Position numbers and translations under genes: made by a program
Origin: Natronomonas sp. CBA1123
GTDB lineage: Archaea; Halobacteriota; Halobacteria; Halobacteriales; Haloarculaceae
Assembly (NCBI RefSeq): GCF_009741925.1
Contig: NZ_WPCC01000004.1
Location: 62,001 to 126,000, forward strand
Length of the DNA: 64,000 bases
Direction of reading: 5' to 3'
In this document: in pieces, positions 52,218 to 62,095 of the stretch
How the letters are laid out: the number at the start of each line of letters is the position of its first letter
Position numbering within the stretch: the stretch's first letter is position 1
The notes under the pieces: generated by a model
The model's input: only the letters and a program-made list of their open reading frames with translations
Database searches by the model: none
Told to the model about the DNA's origin: nothing

Positions 52218-52889
52218 TCAGGTGCCGAAGGCTCGGTCTCCGGCGTCGCCGACGCCGGGGACGATGTAGCCGTCGTCGTCGAGGCGCTCGTCGATGCTGA
52301 CGGTGAGGATGTCGGCCTTCGGGAACGCCTCGTCGACGCGGACGAGTCCCGGCGGCGCGCTCACAGCCGAGAGCACCACCAGCCGTTCGGGGTTGCCCTT
52401 CTCCAGGACTTCCTCCAACACCGCGACCATCGTGCTTCCGGTGGCCAACATCGGGTCGGCGACGATGACGGTGTCGTCCTCGTTGATGTCGGGCAGTTTC
52501 ACGTAGTCGACGGTGATGGGGAACTCCCCGTCGTCGTCCATGCCCGCGTCCTCGTCGCGCCCCGCCGAGATGACGCCCTGGCGGGCGTGCGGGAACGCCT
52601 CGACTAGTCCCTCGACGAACGGCGTCGCCGCCCGCAGAACGTTGACGATGACCACATCGTCGAGTCCCTTGACGACCTCGCCGGTGGTCTCCGCAAGCGG
52701 CGTCGTAATCGAGACGTACTCGGTGTCCATCATGCCGTCGATGATTTCGAAGCCACAGAGCCGCCCGAGGTCGATGAGGCCGTTGCGGAACGCGACCTGG
52801 TCGGTGTCGACCGACCGAAGCTCCGAGAGGGTGTGCTTCGCGAGCGCGTGAGTGATGACGTGGGCGTCATCACGGTCCTCGATTGGCAT
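52218..52889 (-). CDS. upp: Uracil phosphoribosyltransferase
   Basis: 223 residues. It salvages uracil with PRPP to UMP. The PRPP-binding motif is [20 protein letters not shown] (about residues 142-161). The substrate region includes [28 protein letters not shown] and a C-terminal uracil loop [20 protein letters not shown] typical of UPRTases. It is preceded by a 90-base divergent gap shared with the DUF5828 gene. Confidence 0.96.
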   Translation of the reverse strand: MPIEDRDDAHVITHALAKHTLSELRSVDTDQVAFRNGLIDLGRLCGFEIIDGMMDTEYVSITTPLAETTGEVVKGLDDVVIVNVLRAATPFVEGLVEAFPHARQGVISAGRDEDAGMDDDGEFPITVDYVKLPDINEDDTVIVADPMLATGSTMVAVLEEVLEKGNPERLVVLSAVSAPPGLVRVDEAFPKADILTVSIDERLDDDGYIVPGVGDAGDRAFGT

Positions 52890-52979
52890 ACCGGTAGGCC
52901 GTGCGCCGACGGCTTAAAGCCAGTCGTTGGGAGCGACGAGCGACAAGAGGTAAACGTCCCGGCACCGTAGCCGCCAGCA

Positions 52980-53678
52980 ATGGAGGTCGAAGAGAGCGTC
53001 TCCGGCTTCAAAGTTCGTGGGAGTTGGGGAGACATCGTCGAACATGGCGAACGGCTCACTCGTGCGCTGAAGGACCTCGCCGACGAGGAACAGGCCGTCG
53101 ACGAGACTGCCCTCGAGGAGTGGGACGAGTGGCGGCCGAAGGCCGACGAACGGCTCGGCGAGGACGTCAACGAAAAGACCGCCGAGAAGGCGAGCGTCTC
53201 GGAGGGTGAAGGGGAGAAAGCGGGCAAGGGTCCCGACGAGGACCTGAAGACGGCCGGCGAGAAACTCGCGGACTCCTACGACAGCCTCGAAAAGCCCGAG
53301 GAGGCGGTCAACGAGTGGCGGAAGTCCATCAACTACGTCGCCCGCGCCGCCGACTCCGCGACGCGGAAAGCCCTCCGGAAAGTCGAGGGTAGCGTCTACA
53401 AGAACGTGATGACGCAGGTGTCGCCGTACTACTTCGACAACGAACTCGTGAGCGCGAACCTCTCGCGGGCCGACACCGACGACTACGTCTTCGAGGTGAA
53501 CGTCAACGACGACGACCTGAAGATTCGCGTCTCCAACAAGTTGGCCGACTACGAGACGTCGGTCGACCGCTGGCACGTCGACACGCCCAAAGACACCGGG
53601 GTCGCCGAGGCCGTCGAGGGCCACGCACCCCCCGAAGACGAGGAGACCCACGGCGAATCCGAACCGACGAAGAACTGA
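52980..53678 (+). CDS. DUF5828-type haloarchaeal protein
   Basis: 232 residues opening MEVEESVSGFKVRGSWGDIV, which I recall as the haloarchaeal DUF5828 family. A charged, probably disordered linker (about 75-105, rich in Lys, Gly and Glu) is followed by a globular segment with NYVARAADSATRKALRKVEG, NVMTQVSPYYFDNELVSANL and DDLKIRVSNKLADYE. No catalytic motif. The family appears restricted to haloarchaea. Convergent with the next gene, with six bases between stops. Confidence 0.75.
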   Translation: MEVEESVSGFKVRGSWGDIVEHGERLTRALKDLADEEQAVDETALEEWDEWRPKADERLGEDVNEKTAEKASVSEGEGEKAGKGPDEDLKTAGEKLADSYDSLEKPEEAVNEWRKSINYVARAADSATRKALRKVEGSVYKNVMTQVSPYYFDNELVSANLSRADTDDYVFEVNVNDDDLKIRVSNKLADYETSVDRWHVDTPKDTGVAEAVEGHAPPEDEETHGESEPTKN

Positions 53679-53684
53679 TAGGCG

Positions 53685-54188
53685 TCACTCCAACTCGATT
53701 TTCCGGACGAACGGCAACGACCGAATCTCGTTTATCAACTCGCCATCGAGCGATTCGTCGGTGACGATGTACAGCTTCGGCTCGTCGGTGAACTCCGGGT
53801 CCTCGCTTATCGTCTGTCGAATCGAGATGCCGTGGTCGGCGATACAGCCCGTCACCGCGGCGACGATGCCGGGTTCGTCGGCGTCGCCGACACGAACCGT
53901 GAGGACGGTCAAATCGAGTACCGGCGCGAGGTCCATCAACGACGGAATCGCGGAGATGTTCTGGAAGATGCGCCTGAGTTCGTCGTCGGCGAGGATGGCG
54001 TCGGTCGTCGCGTCGACGACCCGTCGGTCGACGTCGATTTCCCGGGCGATGCCCGTGTTCGGAATTTCGATACCACCGGAGACGACCCGCCCCTCGTCGT
54101 TGACGGAAAAGCCCCGCTCTAAGAGCAGCCGAATGACAGCCTGTTGGCTGGGGCTGTCTTCGAACTTCCGCATGATTTCGTCGAACAT
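53685..54188 (-). CDS. ACT-domain amino-acid-binding regulator
   Basis: 167 residues. The N-terminal half (SPSQQAVIRLLLERGFSVND) looks like a winged helix. The C-terminal half is an ACT domain: LDLTVLTVRVGDADEPGIVA, AVTGCIADHGISIRQTISED, then KLYIVTDESLDGELINEIRS. ACT domains bind amino acids and regulate metabolic enzymes or transcription; the ligand here is not evident. Divergent from the thioesterase gene. Confidence 0.88.
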   Translation of the reverse strand: MFDEIMRKFEDSPSQQAVIRLLLERGFSVNDEGRVVSGGIEIPNTGIAREIDVDRRVVDATTDAILADDELRRIFQNISAIPSLMDLAPVLDLTVLTVRVGDADEPGIVAAVTGCIADHGISIRQTISEDPEFTDEPKLYIVTDESLDGELINEIRSLPFVRKIELE

Positions 54189-54277
54189 ATCGGCATCTCA
54201 CGGCGAGGGGTGTTGTCAGTTACGGGCCCACGAGTCCGAGGGGACGGACTTTTCCTCGCCGGCGGCGGAGTCTCGGT

Positions 54278-54709
54278 ATGGTCCTCTCGGAACTGTTCGA
54301 CGAGATGCCGTTCAACGACCGACTCGGAATCGAACTACTGAACGCCGAGGACGGTCACGCGGAGGGAAAACTGGAGCTCTCCTCGGAGCACTCCTCGAGC
54401 CCCGAGACGATGATTGCCCACGGCGGCGTCACGTACGCCCTCGCCGACACCATCGCCGGCGCGGCCGCGGTGTCGGCGAACTACACCGTCACGCCGACCA
54501 TCGACATGCGAATCGATTATCTCTCGCCAGCCACCGGTGGGACGCTGTACGCCGACGCGGAGGTCATCCGAAACGGCAACAACGTCGCCACCGTCGAAGT
54601 CGACGTCACCGACGAGGAGGGAACCGACATCGCCACCGCCCGCGGAACATACAAGACGGGCGGCGGCGACGGGTCGTCGGCGTGGCGCGGCGAAAACGGC
54701 GAGACGTAA
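54278..54709 (+). CDS. PaaI-family acyl-CoA thioesterase
   Basis: 143 residues. Hot-dog thioesterase pattern: FDEMPFNDRLGIELLNAEDG, then PETMIAHGGVTYALADTIAG (about residues 43-62, with the H-G-G substrate loop), then TPTIDMRIDYLSPATGGTLY and ATARGTYKTGG. It would hydrolyse short or aromatic acyl-CoA thioesters. Convergent with the aldehyde oxidoreductase gene, with 12 bases between them. Confidence 0.9.
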   Translation: MVLSELFDEMPFNDRLGIELLNAEDGHAEGKLELSSEHSSSPETMIAHGGVTYALADTIAGAAAVSANYTVTPTIDMRIDYLSPATGGTLYADAEVIRNGNNVATVEVDVTDEEGTDIATARGTYKTGGGDGSSAWRGENGET

Positions 54710-54721
54710 GCTCCAGCCGCT

Positions 54722-56413
54722 TCAGTCGTCGGCCGGGGCCGGACTGCCACTGACGCTCGTTTCGGGGACGGTGCCGTCGTCGTTCCAGCCACGGAGTTCG
54801 TAGTAGTTCGATAGCTCCTCGTCGATACCCTCCAGTTCGTAGGGGAGGGCGTCGTCGTCGCTGCGGTCGAAGCCGCGCTCGTTGTTGAAGTGGCGTTCGA
54901 GTTCGACGATGCGGCCGCCGACCTCCTGAAGCGTCTCCCAGTCGGTGTCGAACAGCCGCGCATACCGGTCGTGGTCCATACTCGAGAAGGCGAACTTACA
55001 GAGGACGCCGGAGTCGTGGACGGCGTTTTTGTTCTCCATCTCGATGAGGCGCTCGGATTTCCCCTCGACGCCGTCGGAGTCGAGCGCCTGGTCGGGCGCG
55101 ACCAGCGGGTACTCCAGTTGGTACATCTCGGCGTACATGTGGTCGGCGCCGCGGTTCGAGGTGGCGAAGGACAGTCCCTGTCCGTTCAGCGTCCGGCCGT
55201 CGTGGGCGGCGAACTCCATGCCCTTCATCGTCCAGTTGTCGACGCCCAACTCCTCGTGGAAGCGGTCGATGCCCTCGGCGAGCGTGTCGCCGACGCCCTC
55301 ACGGTGGGCGATTTTCTCGATGAGGTCGTGGATGAGGTCGGTGTTGCCGAACTCGTCTTCCGCCGCGAGGTAGGCCGCAATCGAGTCACCACAGGAGATG
55401 GTGTCGAGTCCGTACTGGTCACACAACTCGTTGGACTTCATGATGGCGACGAAGTCGTCGACGAGGGCGTTCGAGCCGAACGACATCATCGTCTCGTACT
55501 CGGGGCCCTCGGTCTCGAGACCGGACTCCTCGTCGCGGGTCGGCAGTTTACACGCGAAGGCACACGACGAACACGTTCCCTTCTTGTACTTGTGTTCGAT
55601 GACGGCCGCGGACCCGATGTCGTCGACCTTGTCGTAGCGCAGTTCCTCGAAGTACTTCGTCGGGAGGGCGCCGACGGCGTTGGCGAAGTCGGAGACCGAA
55701 ACCGTGCCAGCGTCCTTCATCGGACTGCCGGATTCGGACGCCTCCTTGTGAATCTCCATGACGAGTTCCTCGTCGATGCCCTCGATGTCGGGTCGGGAGT
55801 CGCCGTCGAAGGTGAGGAACTTCACGTTCTTCGCGCCGAGGACGGCGCCGAGACCGCCCCGACCGAAGGCGCGGGATTCGCTCGTCATGATGCAAGCGAA
55901 CCGCACCTCGTTCTCGCCGGCGGGACCGACGACGGCGGTGTGTTCCATGTCGAGTCCCGACGACTCCTCGATGTACTCGGTCGTCTCCTCGACGGTCGCC
56001 TCCGCGAGGTCTGGGACGGCCTCGAACTCGACGCCTTCGTCGGTGACGTGGACGCCGACGAGTTCGTCGCTCGCGCCGGCGATTTCGACGGCCGAATAGC
56101 CGGTGTCGACGAACGGCCGGGACATGAAGCCGCCGGCGTTCGACGACAGCAGGCCGTCGGTCAGCGGCGAGAGGCCGGTACAGGACATCCGGCCGGTGTA
56201 GCTCATCATCGACGTTTGCAGCGGCCCCGTCGCGAACACCAGTCTGTTCTCGGCGCCGAGCGGGTCGGCGTCGAACGGAATGCGGTCGTGGGCGAGTTTC
56301 GTGCCGACGCCGCGGCCACCGACGAACGCCTCCAGTACGTCGTCGATGTTCTCTTCACTCGTCTCCTGCCGTCCGACGTCGATAGACAGAAGCGGGCCCT
56401 CGGTGTGAATCAT
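54722..56413 (-). CDS. aor: Tungsten-type aldehyde ferredoxin oxidoreductase family protein
   Basis: 563 residues. The N-terminal domain has GPLLSIDVGRQETSEENIDD then FVGGRGVGTKLAHD, and RAFGRGGLGAVLGAKNVKFL binds the tungstopterin. The [4Fe-4S] cysteines lie in CSSCAFAC (about residues 285-292) and DSGVLCKFAF near the C-terminus. Such enzymes oxidise aldehydes to acids with ferredoxin. Haloarchaeal members often have unknown substrates. It is slightly shorter than the canonical length of about 600. Convergent with the PaaI gene. Confidence 0.95.
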   Translation of the reverse strand: MIHTEGPLLSIDVGRQETSEENIDDVLEAFVGGRGVGTKLAHDRIPFDADPLGAENRLVFATGPLQTSMMSYTGRMSCTGLSPLTDGLLSSNAGGFMSRPFVDTGYSAVEIAGASDELVGVHVTDEGVEFEAVPDLAEATVEETTEYIEESSGLDMEHTAVVGPAGENEVRFACIMTSESRAFGRGGLGAVLGAKNVKFLTFDGDSRPDIEGIDEELVMEIHKEASESGSPMKDAGTVSVSDFANAVGALPTKYFEELRYDKVDDIGSAAVIEHKYKKGTCSSCAFACKLPTRDEESGLETEGPEYETMMSFGSNALVDDFVAIMKSNELCDQYGLDTISCGDSIAAYLAAEDEFGNTDLIHDLIEKIAHREGVGDTLAEGIDRFHEELGVDNWTMKGMEFAAHDGRTLNGQGLSFATSNRGADHMYAEMYQLEYPLVAPDQALDSDGVEGKSERLIEMENKNAVHDSGVLCKFAFSSMDHDRYARLFDTDWETLQEVGGRIVELERHFNNERGFDRSDDDALPYELEGIDEELSNYYELRGWNDDGTVPETSVSGSPAPADD

Positions 56414-56472
56414 GGTCTATCCTATAGGAGAGACCGGACCCCTTAAACGGTGTGCCACGAATCCTCGGGGGG

Positions 56473-58365
56473 TTAATCCCCACGACAGAGGGCCATCGAA
56501 TCTCGGACCGCGTCGTGTTCGCCGACGAGGGTGATTCGGTCGCCTTCCTGGAGAACGTAGTCGGCATCGGGGACGAACGTTTCATCGTCGTGAGAGACGA
56601 GAACGACGAGACAGCGTCCCGGTAGTTCCGGGCCGATTTCGCTGATAGGCCGGCCGACGAACTCGCTGTTGCCGACAGTCACCTCCTGTACGTCGCCCTC
56701 CTCGCCGATGGAACTGGACCAACTGGCCAGTGCCGGCCGTTCGATAGCGTTGTCCATGGCTTGGGCCGTCGCCATCGTCGAGGAGATGGTGTCGACGCCC
56801 AACTCCTCGAAGGCCTCGACGTTCTCGGCGTCGTTCGCCCGGCAGATGACGCGTCCGACGTCGAACTTCGTGACGGCGAGTTGCCCGACCAGCAGGTTCA
56901 CCTCGTCGTTGCCGGTCGCCGCGACGACCGTCGAGGCGTTCTCGATGCCGGCCGACCGAAGGGTGTCGATTTTCGTGCCGTCTCCGATGTGGACGGTGAA
57001 CCCTTCCTTGCGGGCGCTTTCGACTGATTCGTCGTCGTTCTCGATGATGACGACGTTCTCTCCCCTGTCTTCGAGGCGGGTGGCGACCTCTCGGCCGACC
57101 TGCCCGCCTCCGATTACGAGTACACGCATTGGTATCACGTCGAGGTATTCCGCGATGTGACGGGCGAACCCGCCCTGCAAGACAACCGTCGCGAGAATCA
57201 CGAGGAAGACGGTGCCAACCAGAAGCGTCGCGTTGGCCTCCAGTTGGGCGGCCCGTGCGGCGTCTCCGGCGGCAACTGCTTCCTCGGCGACGGCTTGGAG
57301 TTCGATGGCGAACAGCGTCGCGACCGACGCGGGAATGATACCCCGCGGGCCGACGAAGCCGACGAACAGCCGTTCGGAGCGCGTGAAGTTCCCCCCGACC
57401 GTCGAGAGATACACCAACAGCGGCCGGATGAGGAACACGACGGCGACGACGACCGCTATGCCGCCGACGCCGAGTGCCAGCAGGTCTTCGAGTTCCAGCA
57501 GCGCCGCCAGCGCGATGAAAACGAACGACAGCACGATGAGCGTGATGTCGCCTTTGAACTCGGAAATCTGTTCTTCGTAGGGGATATCGAGGTTCCCGAG
57601 GACGATACCGGCGGTCGCGGCGGCGGCGACGCCCGCCTCGCTGGCGAGGGTTTCCCCAGCACCGAAGGCGACGAGCGCGCCGGCGAGGACGACGAGTCGA
57701 GCGTTCCGGGGGGCGTCCCCCGGCGAGAGGTCGATGTACCTGAGAACGAACCAGACGACGACTGCGACGGTGGCTCCGATGAGGATGCCGCCACCGAGGC
57801 GCTCGATGAACAGTCGGAAGAAAGCGCTAAAGGTCGGCTCTTCGAGGCGAATCACTTTGAACACCACGACCGCGAGGATGGCCGCGGTCACGTCGTTGAC
57901 GATGCCCTCGGTTTCCAGTGCAGCCTGGACCCGGTCGCGGACGGGAACGACGGCCAGAATCGGTGTGATAACCGTCGGGCCGGTCGCTATCAGGAGCGCC
58001 CCGACGAGAAACGCGATACCCCAGTCGGCCCCGAGGGCGAACCGAACCGCCAGCGCCGTCCCGAACAGCGCGATGAGCGCGCCGATAGTTATCAGTCGAA
58101 GGCTCTCGCTCGTGGCCTGCCGAAGCTTCTCTATCCGGAGGTGAAACGCGCCTTCGAAGACGATGATTGCGACCGACAGTCCGACGATGGCCGGGAGGGC
58201 ACCGAAGGAGTCGCTCGTCACGATGCCGAGTCCTTCGGGGCCGAGTCCGATGCCCGCGGCGAGCAGGAAGACGATACTCGGCACTTCGAAGCGGTCGGCG
58301 AGCAGCTGCGCGCCGACGCCCAGCGCGATAATCGCCGCGACGAGTGGAATCAGTTGACTGGACAC
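56473..58365 (-). CDS. Cation/proton antiporter with RCK domains
   Basis: 630 residues from a GTG at 58365. Residues about 1-410 form a CPA-type antiporter with about 12 spans: VPSIVFLLAAGIGLGPEGLG, AFHLRIEKLRQATSESLRLI, LIATGPTVITPILAVVPVRD, and VGFVGPRGIIPASVATLFAI. An RCK/TrkA-N domain follows (RVLVIGGGQVGREVATRLED, about 420-439, nucleotide-binding), then a TrkA-C domain near 565-630. It probably exchanges sodium or potassium for protons under control of a nucleotide. Important for a salt-in halophile. Confidence 0.93.
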   Translation of the reverse strand: MSSQLIPLVAAIIALGVGAQLLADRFEVPSIVFLLAAGIGLGPEGLGIVTSDSFGALPAIVGLSVAIIVFEGAFHLRIEKLRQATSESLRLITIGALIALFGTALAVRFALGADWGIAFLVGALLIATGPTVITPILAVVPVRDRVQAALETEGIVNDVTAAILAVVVFKVIRLEEPTFSAFFRLFIERLGGGILIGATVAVVVWFVLRYIDLSPGDAPRNARLVVLAGALVAFGAGETLASEAGVAAAATAGIVLGNLDIPYEEQISEFKGDITLIVLSFVFIALAALLELEDLLALGVGGIAVVVAVVFLIRPLLVYLSTVGGNFTRSERLFVGFVGPRGIIPASVATLFAIELQAVAEEAVAAGDAARAAQLEANATLLVGTVFLVILATVVLQGGFARHIAEYLDVIPMRVLVIGGGQVGREVATRLEDRGENVVIIENDDESVESARKEGFTVHIGDGTKIDTLRSAGIENASTVVAATGNDEVNLLVGQLAVTKFDVGRVICRANDAENVEAFEELGVDTISSTMATAQAMDNAIERPALASWSSSIGEEGDVQEVTVGNSEFVGRPISEIGPELPGRCLVVLVSHDDETFVPDADYVLQEGDRITLVGEHDAVRDSMALCRGD

Positions 58366-58440
58366 GGTCCCTCCGTCATCGACTCATCGGTTCACGGCCG
58401 CGGCGAATAAACCCCCGGGGACGCAGTCGGCATCGATGGT

Positions 58441-59352
58441 TCACTCGCTGCCTTCGGCCCGTTCGTCGAGGTAGTGGAACACGCCTCTGACGTTCATCGC
58501 AACTTCGCCGTCGCCTTTCTTTTGGCCCCACACCTCGCTGATGTCGCTCTCCTCGACGAAGTGCTCGATGACCGCCGCGTCGTCGTCCATCGCCTCGCGT
58601 TTCTCGGCGACGCGTTCGACCCAGTCGGTGATGACGCCGACGTACTCCGAGAGCCGTTCGTCGGTCGCCGCCGGACCGAAGTGGGCGTAACACAGCGTTT
58701 CCGGGTCGATTCGGGCTATCATCCGGGCGTCCGCGACGACCTCCTCGAGGTCGAACCCCGGCGGTGGCGAGGTTTCACGGATGGCGTCGTATTCGGGCAC
58801 GTAGATGCCCGCAGCGTCGGCGGTGAACACGACGTCGTCGTCGGGTTCGTGGAAGACGGCTTGGTGGAAGGCGTGGCCGGGAGCGTAGTGGGTCTCCAGT
58901 TGCCGGTCGCCCAAATCGATGGCGGTGCCGTCGTGAATCGGCTCGATACGGTCGACGGGAACCGGCTTCGGTTCCGTGTAGTACTCGATTTGCTCGCCGA
59001 CGGCGCTTTTCGTCCCCTTCCAGATGGCGTCGGGGTCCGAGAGGAACTTCGCGCCCTTTTCGTGGACGTACACGTCGGCGTCGGTTTCGGCGGCGAGAAA
59101 GCCCGCTCCGCCCGCGTGGTCGAGGTGGACGTGTGTGACCACTATCGCTTCGAGGTCGGCCGGCGCGATGCCGACCGACTCCAGTGCGGCCAGGATTCGC
59201 TCGTAATTCGTCCCGATGCCCGTATCGACGATGGCGGGGCGTTCGGCGTCGAGGATGTACACCGACCCGTACTCGGGGGTGTCGTACATGCCGGTGTCGA
59301 CGTAGTAACAGTCCGACACCGCACTCACTTCGTATACGTCTCCGATTCCCAT
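58441..59352 (-). CDS. MBL-fold metallo-hydrolase
   Basis: 303 residues. The zinc motif HVHLDHAGG (about residues 74-82), LETHYAPGHAFHQAVFHEPD with the next histidine, VVFTADAAGIYV and a C-terminal LCYAHFGPAATDERLSEYV supply the usual ligands. Such proteins include glyoxalase II-like thioesterases and lactonases; the reaction is not evident. It precedes the antiporter gene on the same strand, 75 bases away. Confidence 0.9.
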   Translation of the reverse strand: MGIGDVYEVSAVSDCYYVDTGMYDTPEYGSVYILDAERPAIVDTGIGTNYERILAALESVGIAPADLEAIVVTHVHLDHAGGAGFLAAETDADVYVHEKGAKFLSDPDAIWKGTKSAVGEQIEYYTEPKPVPVDRIEPIHDGTAIDLGDRQLETHYAPGHAFHQAVFHEPDDDVVFTADAAGIYVPEYDAIRETSPPPGFDLEEVVADARMIARIDPETLCYAHFGPAATDERLSEYVGVITDWVERVAEKREAMDDDAAVIEHFVEESDISEVWGQKKGDGEVAMNVRGVFHYLDERAEGSE

Positions 59353-59398
59353 ACTGGGGTCTCGGAGTACAGAAGCAAAAAGCCCGACCCCTGCCGTC

Positions 59399-60259
59399 TC
59401 AGAGCGACCGCTGGAGCGCCGACCACAGCGTGTTCTGTCGCTTCTGTAACACCGTAATCGGCGAGGCGACGCTGTACTGCCCGTCGGCGTTCTGTTCGGC
59501 GATACCCTCGCTCTCGAAGTCCTCCAGCGTCGACCGGACAGTGTCCTCCGACAGCACCATTCGGCCGGCGATGGTTTCCGGGGTCCCGCTGCCGAGCGTC
59601 TGAACGGTGAGATACACCGAGACGCGCTGTGGCGATTCGAGGACGCTCACGAGCAGTTCGTTGACGAGGTTCCCACCCGAGGATTTCGAGGACGTTTCGG
59701 TGACGACCATCTCGTCTTCGGTGAGCGGTTCGGCGTCCTCCAGGCGCTCTTCGAGCGCCGAGATGGCTGTTTTGCGGCTTTTCCCCTCGCGTTCGCGTTC
59801 GAGCAGTCGCTCCAGTGACTCGGGTTCAGCGATATCGTCGGCGAGGTCGGTCAACTCCGCGACGGTGTAGTCGGCCGGGTCGACGTCGAGGAGGTCCTCC
59901 TCGGTGATTTCGTCGTCGGTGGTGAAACTCACTTCGCCGTACCCCTCGACTTGGAGGCCGACCTGCAGTTCGTGGACGCCGAGGCGGAGTCGGTCGCGGT
60001 CGAGCACCATCTGGACGGTTTCGGCGAGGTCGAGTTCGAGTGGGTCCTCCGGAGTTATCTCGTCGGCTTGATACTGCTCGTCTTCCGACAGCTCCACCGT
60101 AATCTCCCCCTGTGGGACCTCCTCCTCGTCGAGTGCGACCAGCGTGATGCCCTCGAACTCGGCTTCGATGAGCCGGTTCTTCAACTCGAACTCGACGCCG
60201 CGTTCGGTGTTCTCGAGGCTCTCCCAGGTGAAGAGCCGCTGGAGATACTGCTCTATCAT
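59399..60259 (-). CDS. Haloarchaeal protein of unknown function with C-terminal winged helix
   Basis: 286 residues. The N-terminal 130 residues are beta-rich (GVEFELKNRLIEAEFEGITL, then GEITVELSEDEQYQ). A charged linker (LERLLEREREGKSRKTAI) leads to a C-terminal winged-helix-like segment with LLVSVLESPQRVSVYLTVQT, TPETIAGRMVLSEDTVRSTL and EDFESEGIAEQNADGQYSVA. Not assigned to a named family. It lies upstream of the MBL gene on the same strand and is divergent from serS. Confidence 0.75.
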   Translation of the reverse strand: MIEQYLQRLFTWESLENTERGVEFELKNRLIEAEFEGITLVALDEEEVPQGEITVELSEDEQYQADEITPEDPLELDLAETVQMVLDRDRLRLGVHELQVGLQVEGYGEVSFTTDDEITEEDLLDVDPADYTVAELTDLADDIAEPESLERLLEREREGKSRKTAISALEERLEDAEPLTEDEMVVTETSSKSSGGNLVNELLVSVLESPQRVSVYLTVQTLGSGTPETIAGRMVLSEDTVRSTLEDFESEGIAEQNADGQYSVASPITVLQKRQNTLWSALQRSL

Positions 60260-60399
60260 GGCCGGGGCAACACACCCCCAACACTTCGGTCTGTCGTCAA
60301 CCCGACACGCTCGGTGTCGCGTTTACTCGGCGCGAGCGGCCGGGAACCGGTCGCACGCGACCGACACGACTTTGCCCGGGCCTGCCGAACCGCCGACAA

Positions 60400-61773
60400 A
60401 TGCTATCGAGGCAGTTCGTCCGCGAAAACACCGAGGAGGTCCGGCGGGCGCTGGAGACGAAGGGCGTCGACGTCGACCTCGACCGAATCCTCGAGGTCGA
60501 CGAGGAGTGGCGACAACTCAAGGCGAAAGGCGACGACCTGCGTCACCAGCGCAACGAGGTCTCCAGTCAAATCGGCGAACTGAAACAGGCCGGCGAGGAG
60601 GAGAAAGCCCAGGCCGCAATCGAGGAGTCCCAGGAACTGAAGGCCGAACTCGAAACCGTCGAGGAACGCGCCGAGGAACTCGAAGCCGAACTGGAGGCGG
60701 CGCTGCTGGAGATACCGAACGTCCCCCATCCAGACGCCCCCGTCGGCGAGGACGAATCCGACAACGTCGAAGTCGACCGCTGGGGCTTCGAAGACCGACG
60801 GGAACTGCCCGAGGAGGTCGTCCCCCACTACGACCTCGGCGAGGAGTTGGACATCCTCGATTTCGAACGCGGCGCGAAGGTGACCGGCGGCGGCTTCTAC
60901 TTCGCGAAGGGCGAGGGTGCCCAACTGGAACACGCCCTCGTGCAGTTCATGCTGGAGACCCACCGCGAGCAGGGGTACACCGACGTGTTCCCGCCGATTC
61001 CGGTCAACTCCGCGTCGATGCGCGGCACCGGCCAGTTCCCGAAGTTCGTCGAGGACGCCTACCGCATCGGCGGCGACAACGACGAAGCCTACGACGACGA
61101 CGACCTCTGGCTGTTGCCGACCGCCGAGGTGCCGGTGACGAACATGTACCGCGACGAGATTCTCCTCGACGACGACCTCCCCATCAAACACCAGGCGTAC
61201 TCGCCGAACTTCCGACGGGAGGCCGGCGAACACGGCACCGAGACGCGCGGCATCGTCCGGGTACACCAGTTCAACAAAGTCGAGATGGTGAACTTCGTCC
61301 GCCCCGAGGAGAGCTACGACCGATTGGAGGGGCTCCTCGAGGAAGCAACCTCCGTGCTGGAAGCGCTCGGCCTCCCCTATCGCGTCTTGGAGATGTGTAC
61401 CGGCGACATGGGCTTCACGCAGGCGAAGAAGTACGACGTCGAGGTGTGGGCACCCGGTGACGACATGGACGACGGCCCCGAGGCGGGCGGTCGGTGGCTC
61501 GAAGTCTCCTCGGTGTCGAACTTCGAGGACTTCCAGGCCCGACGGGCCGGTATCCAATACCGCCCCGAACAGCACGAATCCGCGGAGTACATCCACACCC
61601 TGAACGGTTCGGGTGTGGCGGTCCCCCGCGTCGTCGTCGCCATCCTCGAGTACTACCAGAACGACGACGGCACCGTCGACGTGCCCGAACCGCTCCAGCC
61701 GTACATGGGCGGCACCGAAGTCATCGAGGGTCAGGACCCGGTCGGCGAAACCGCGGTCGGCGACGGCGACTGA
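60400..61773 (+). CDS. serS: Seryl-tRNA synthetase
   Basis: 457 residues, a class II synthetase of the common (non-methanogen) type. The N-terminal coiled-coil arm (about 30-110, with RILEVDEEWRQLKAKGDDLR) binds the long variable arm of tRNA-Ser. Catalytic motif 2 is NFRREAGEHGTETRGIVRVH (about 268-287) and motif 3 includes GRWLEVSSVSNFEDFQARR. The tail QPYMGGTEVIEGQDPVG is typical of haloarchaea. Convergent with the zinc-ribbon gene, with no gap. Confidence 0.97.
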   Translation: MLSRQFVRENTEEVRRALETKGVDVDLDRILEVDEEWRQLKAKGDDLRHQRNEVSSQIGELKQAGEEEKAQAAIEESQELKAELETVEERAEELEAELEAALLEIPNVPHPDAPVGEDESDNVEVDRWGFEDRRELPEEVVPHYDLGEELDILDFERGAKVTGGGFYFAKGEGAQLEHALVQFMLETHREQGYTDVFPPIPVNSASMRGTGQFPKFVEDAYRIGGDNDEAYDDDDLWLLPTAEVPVTNMYRDEILLDDDLPIKHQAYSPNFRREAGEHGTETRGIVRVHQFNKVEMVNFVRPEESYDRLEGLLEEATSVLEALGLPYRVLEMCTGDMGFTQAKKYDVEVWAPGDDMDDGPEAGGRWLEVSSVSNFEDFQARRAGIQYRPEQHESAEYIHTLNGSGVAVPRVVVAILEYYQNDDGTVDVPEPLQPYMGGTEVIEGQDPVGETAVGDGD

Positions 61774-62010
61774 TTACGCCACCGGCCGGGCACAGCCACC
61801 ACAGAACGTGTACTCTCCATTTACGTTTCGACCGCAGTGCCGACAGCACTGGTCGGTCCGCCACTCGTCTGCGGGTTCGTCGTCGGTTCGGCCTCTCTCG
61901 CGACGCCGGTCGAGTGTCTCCAGGTCTTCGTCGTCCCGGACCAGTGGTTCGAAGAGGAAGGCGACCACGACAGCGATGGAGACGGCGACAGCCACACTCA
62001 GCAGCATCAA
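61774..62010 (-). CDS. Small membrane-anchored zinc-ribbon protein
   Basis: 78 residues. One membrane helix (MLLSVAVAVSIAVVVAFLFE, residues 2-21), an acidic/basic linker, then CCRHCGRNVNGEYTFCGGCA (about 55-74) with two CxxC pairs forming a zinc ribbon. It resembles a haloarchaeal zinc-ribbon domain I recall as DUF7577. Function unknown. Its stop abuts the serS stop. Confidence 0.75.
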   Translation of the reverse strand: MMLLSVAVAVSIAVVVAFLFEPLVRDDEDLETLDRRRERGRTDDEPADEWRTDQCCRHCGRNVNGEYTFCGGCARPVA

Positions 62011-62095
62011 TTCGCCGTCAGTAGTCGAGAAGGTTAGCCGCCCTGCCGCTGCTGTACGGCCTTATTTATCAGATTGGGGTAACAGCGGTCGAACC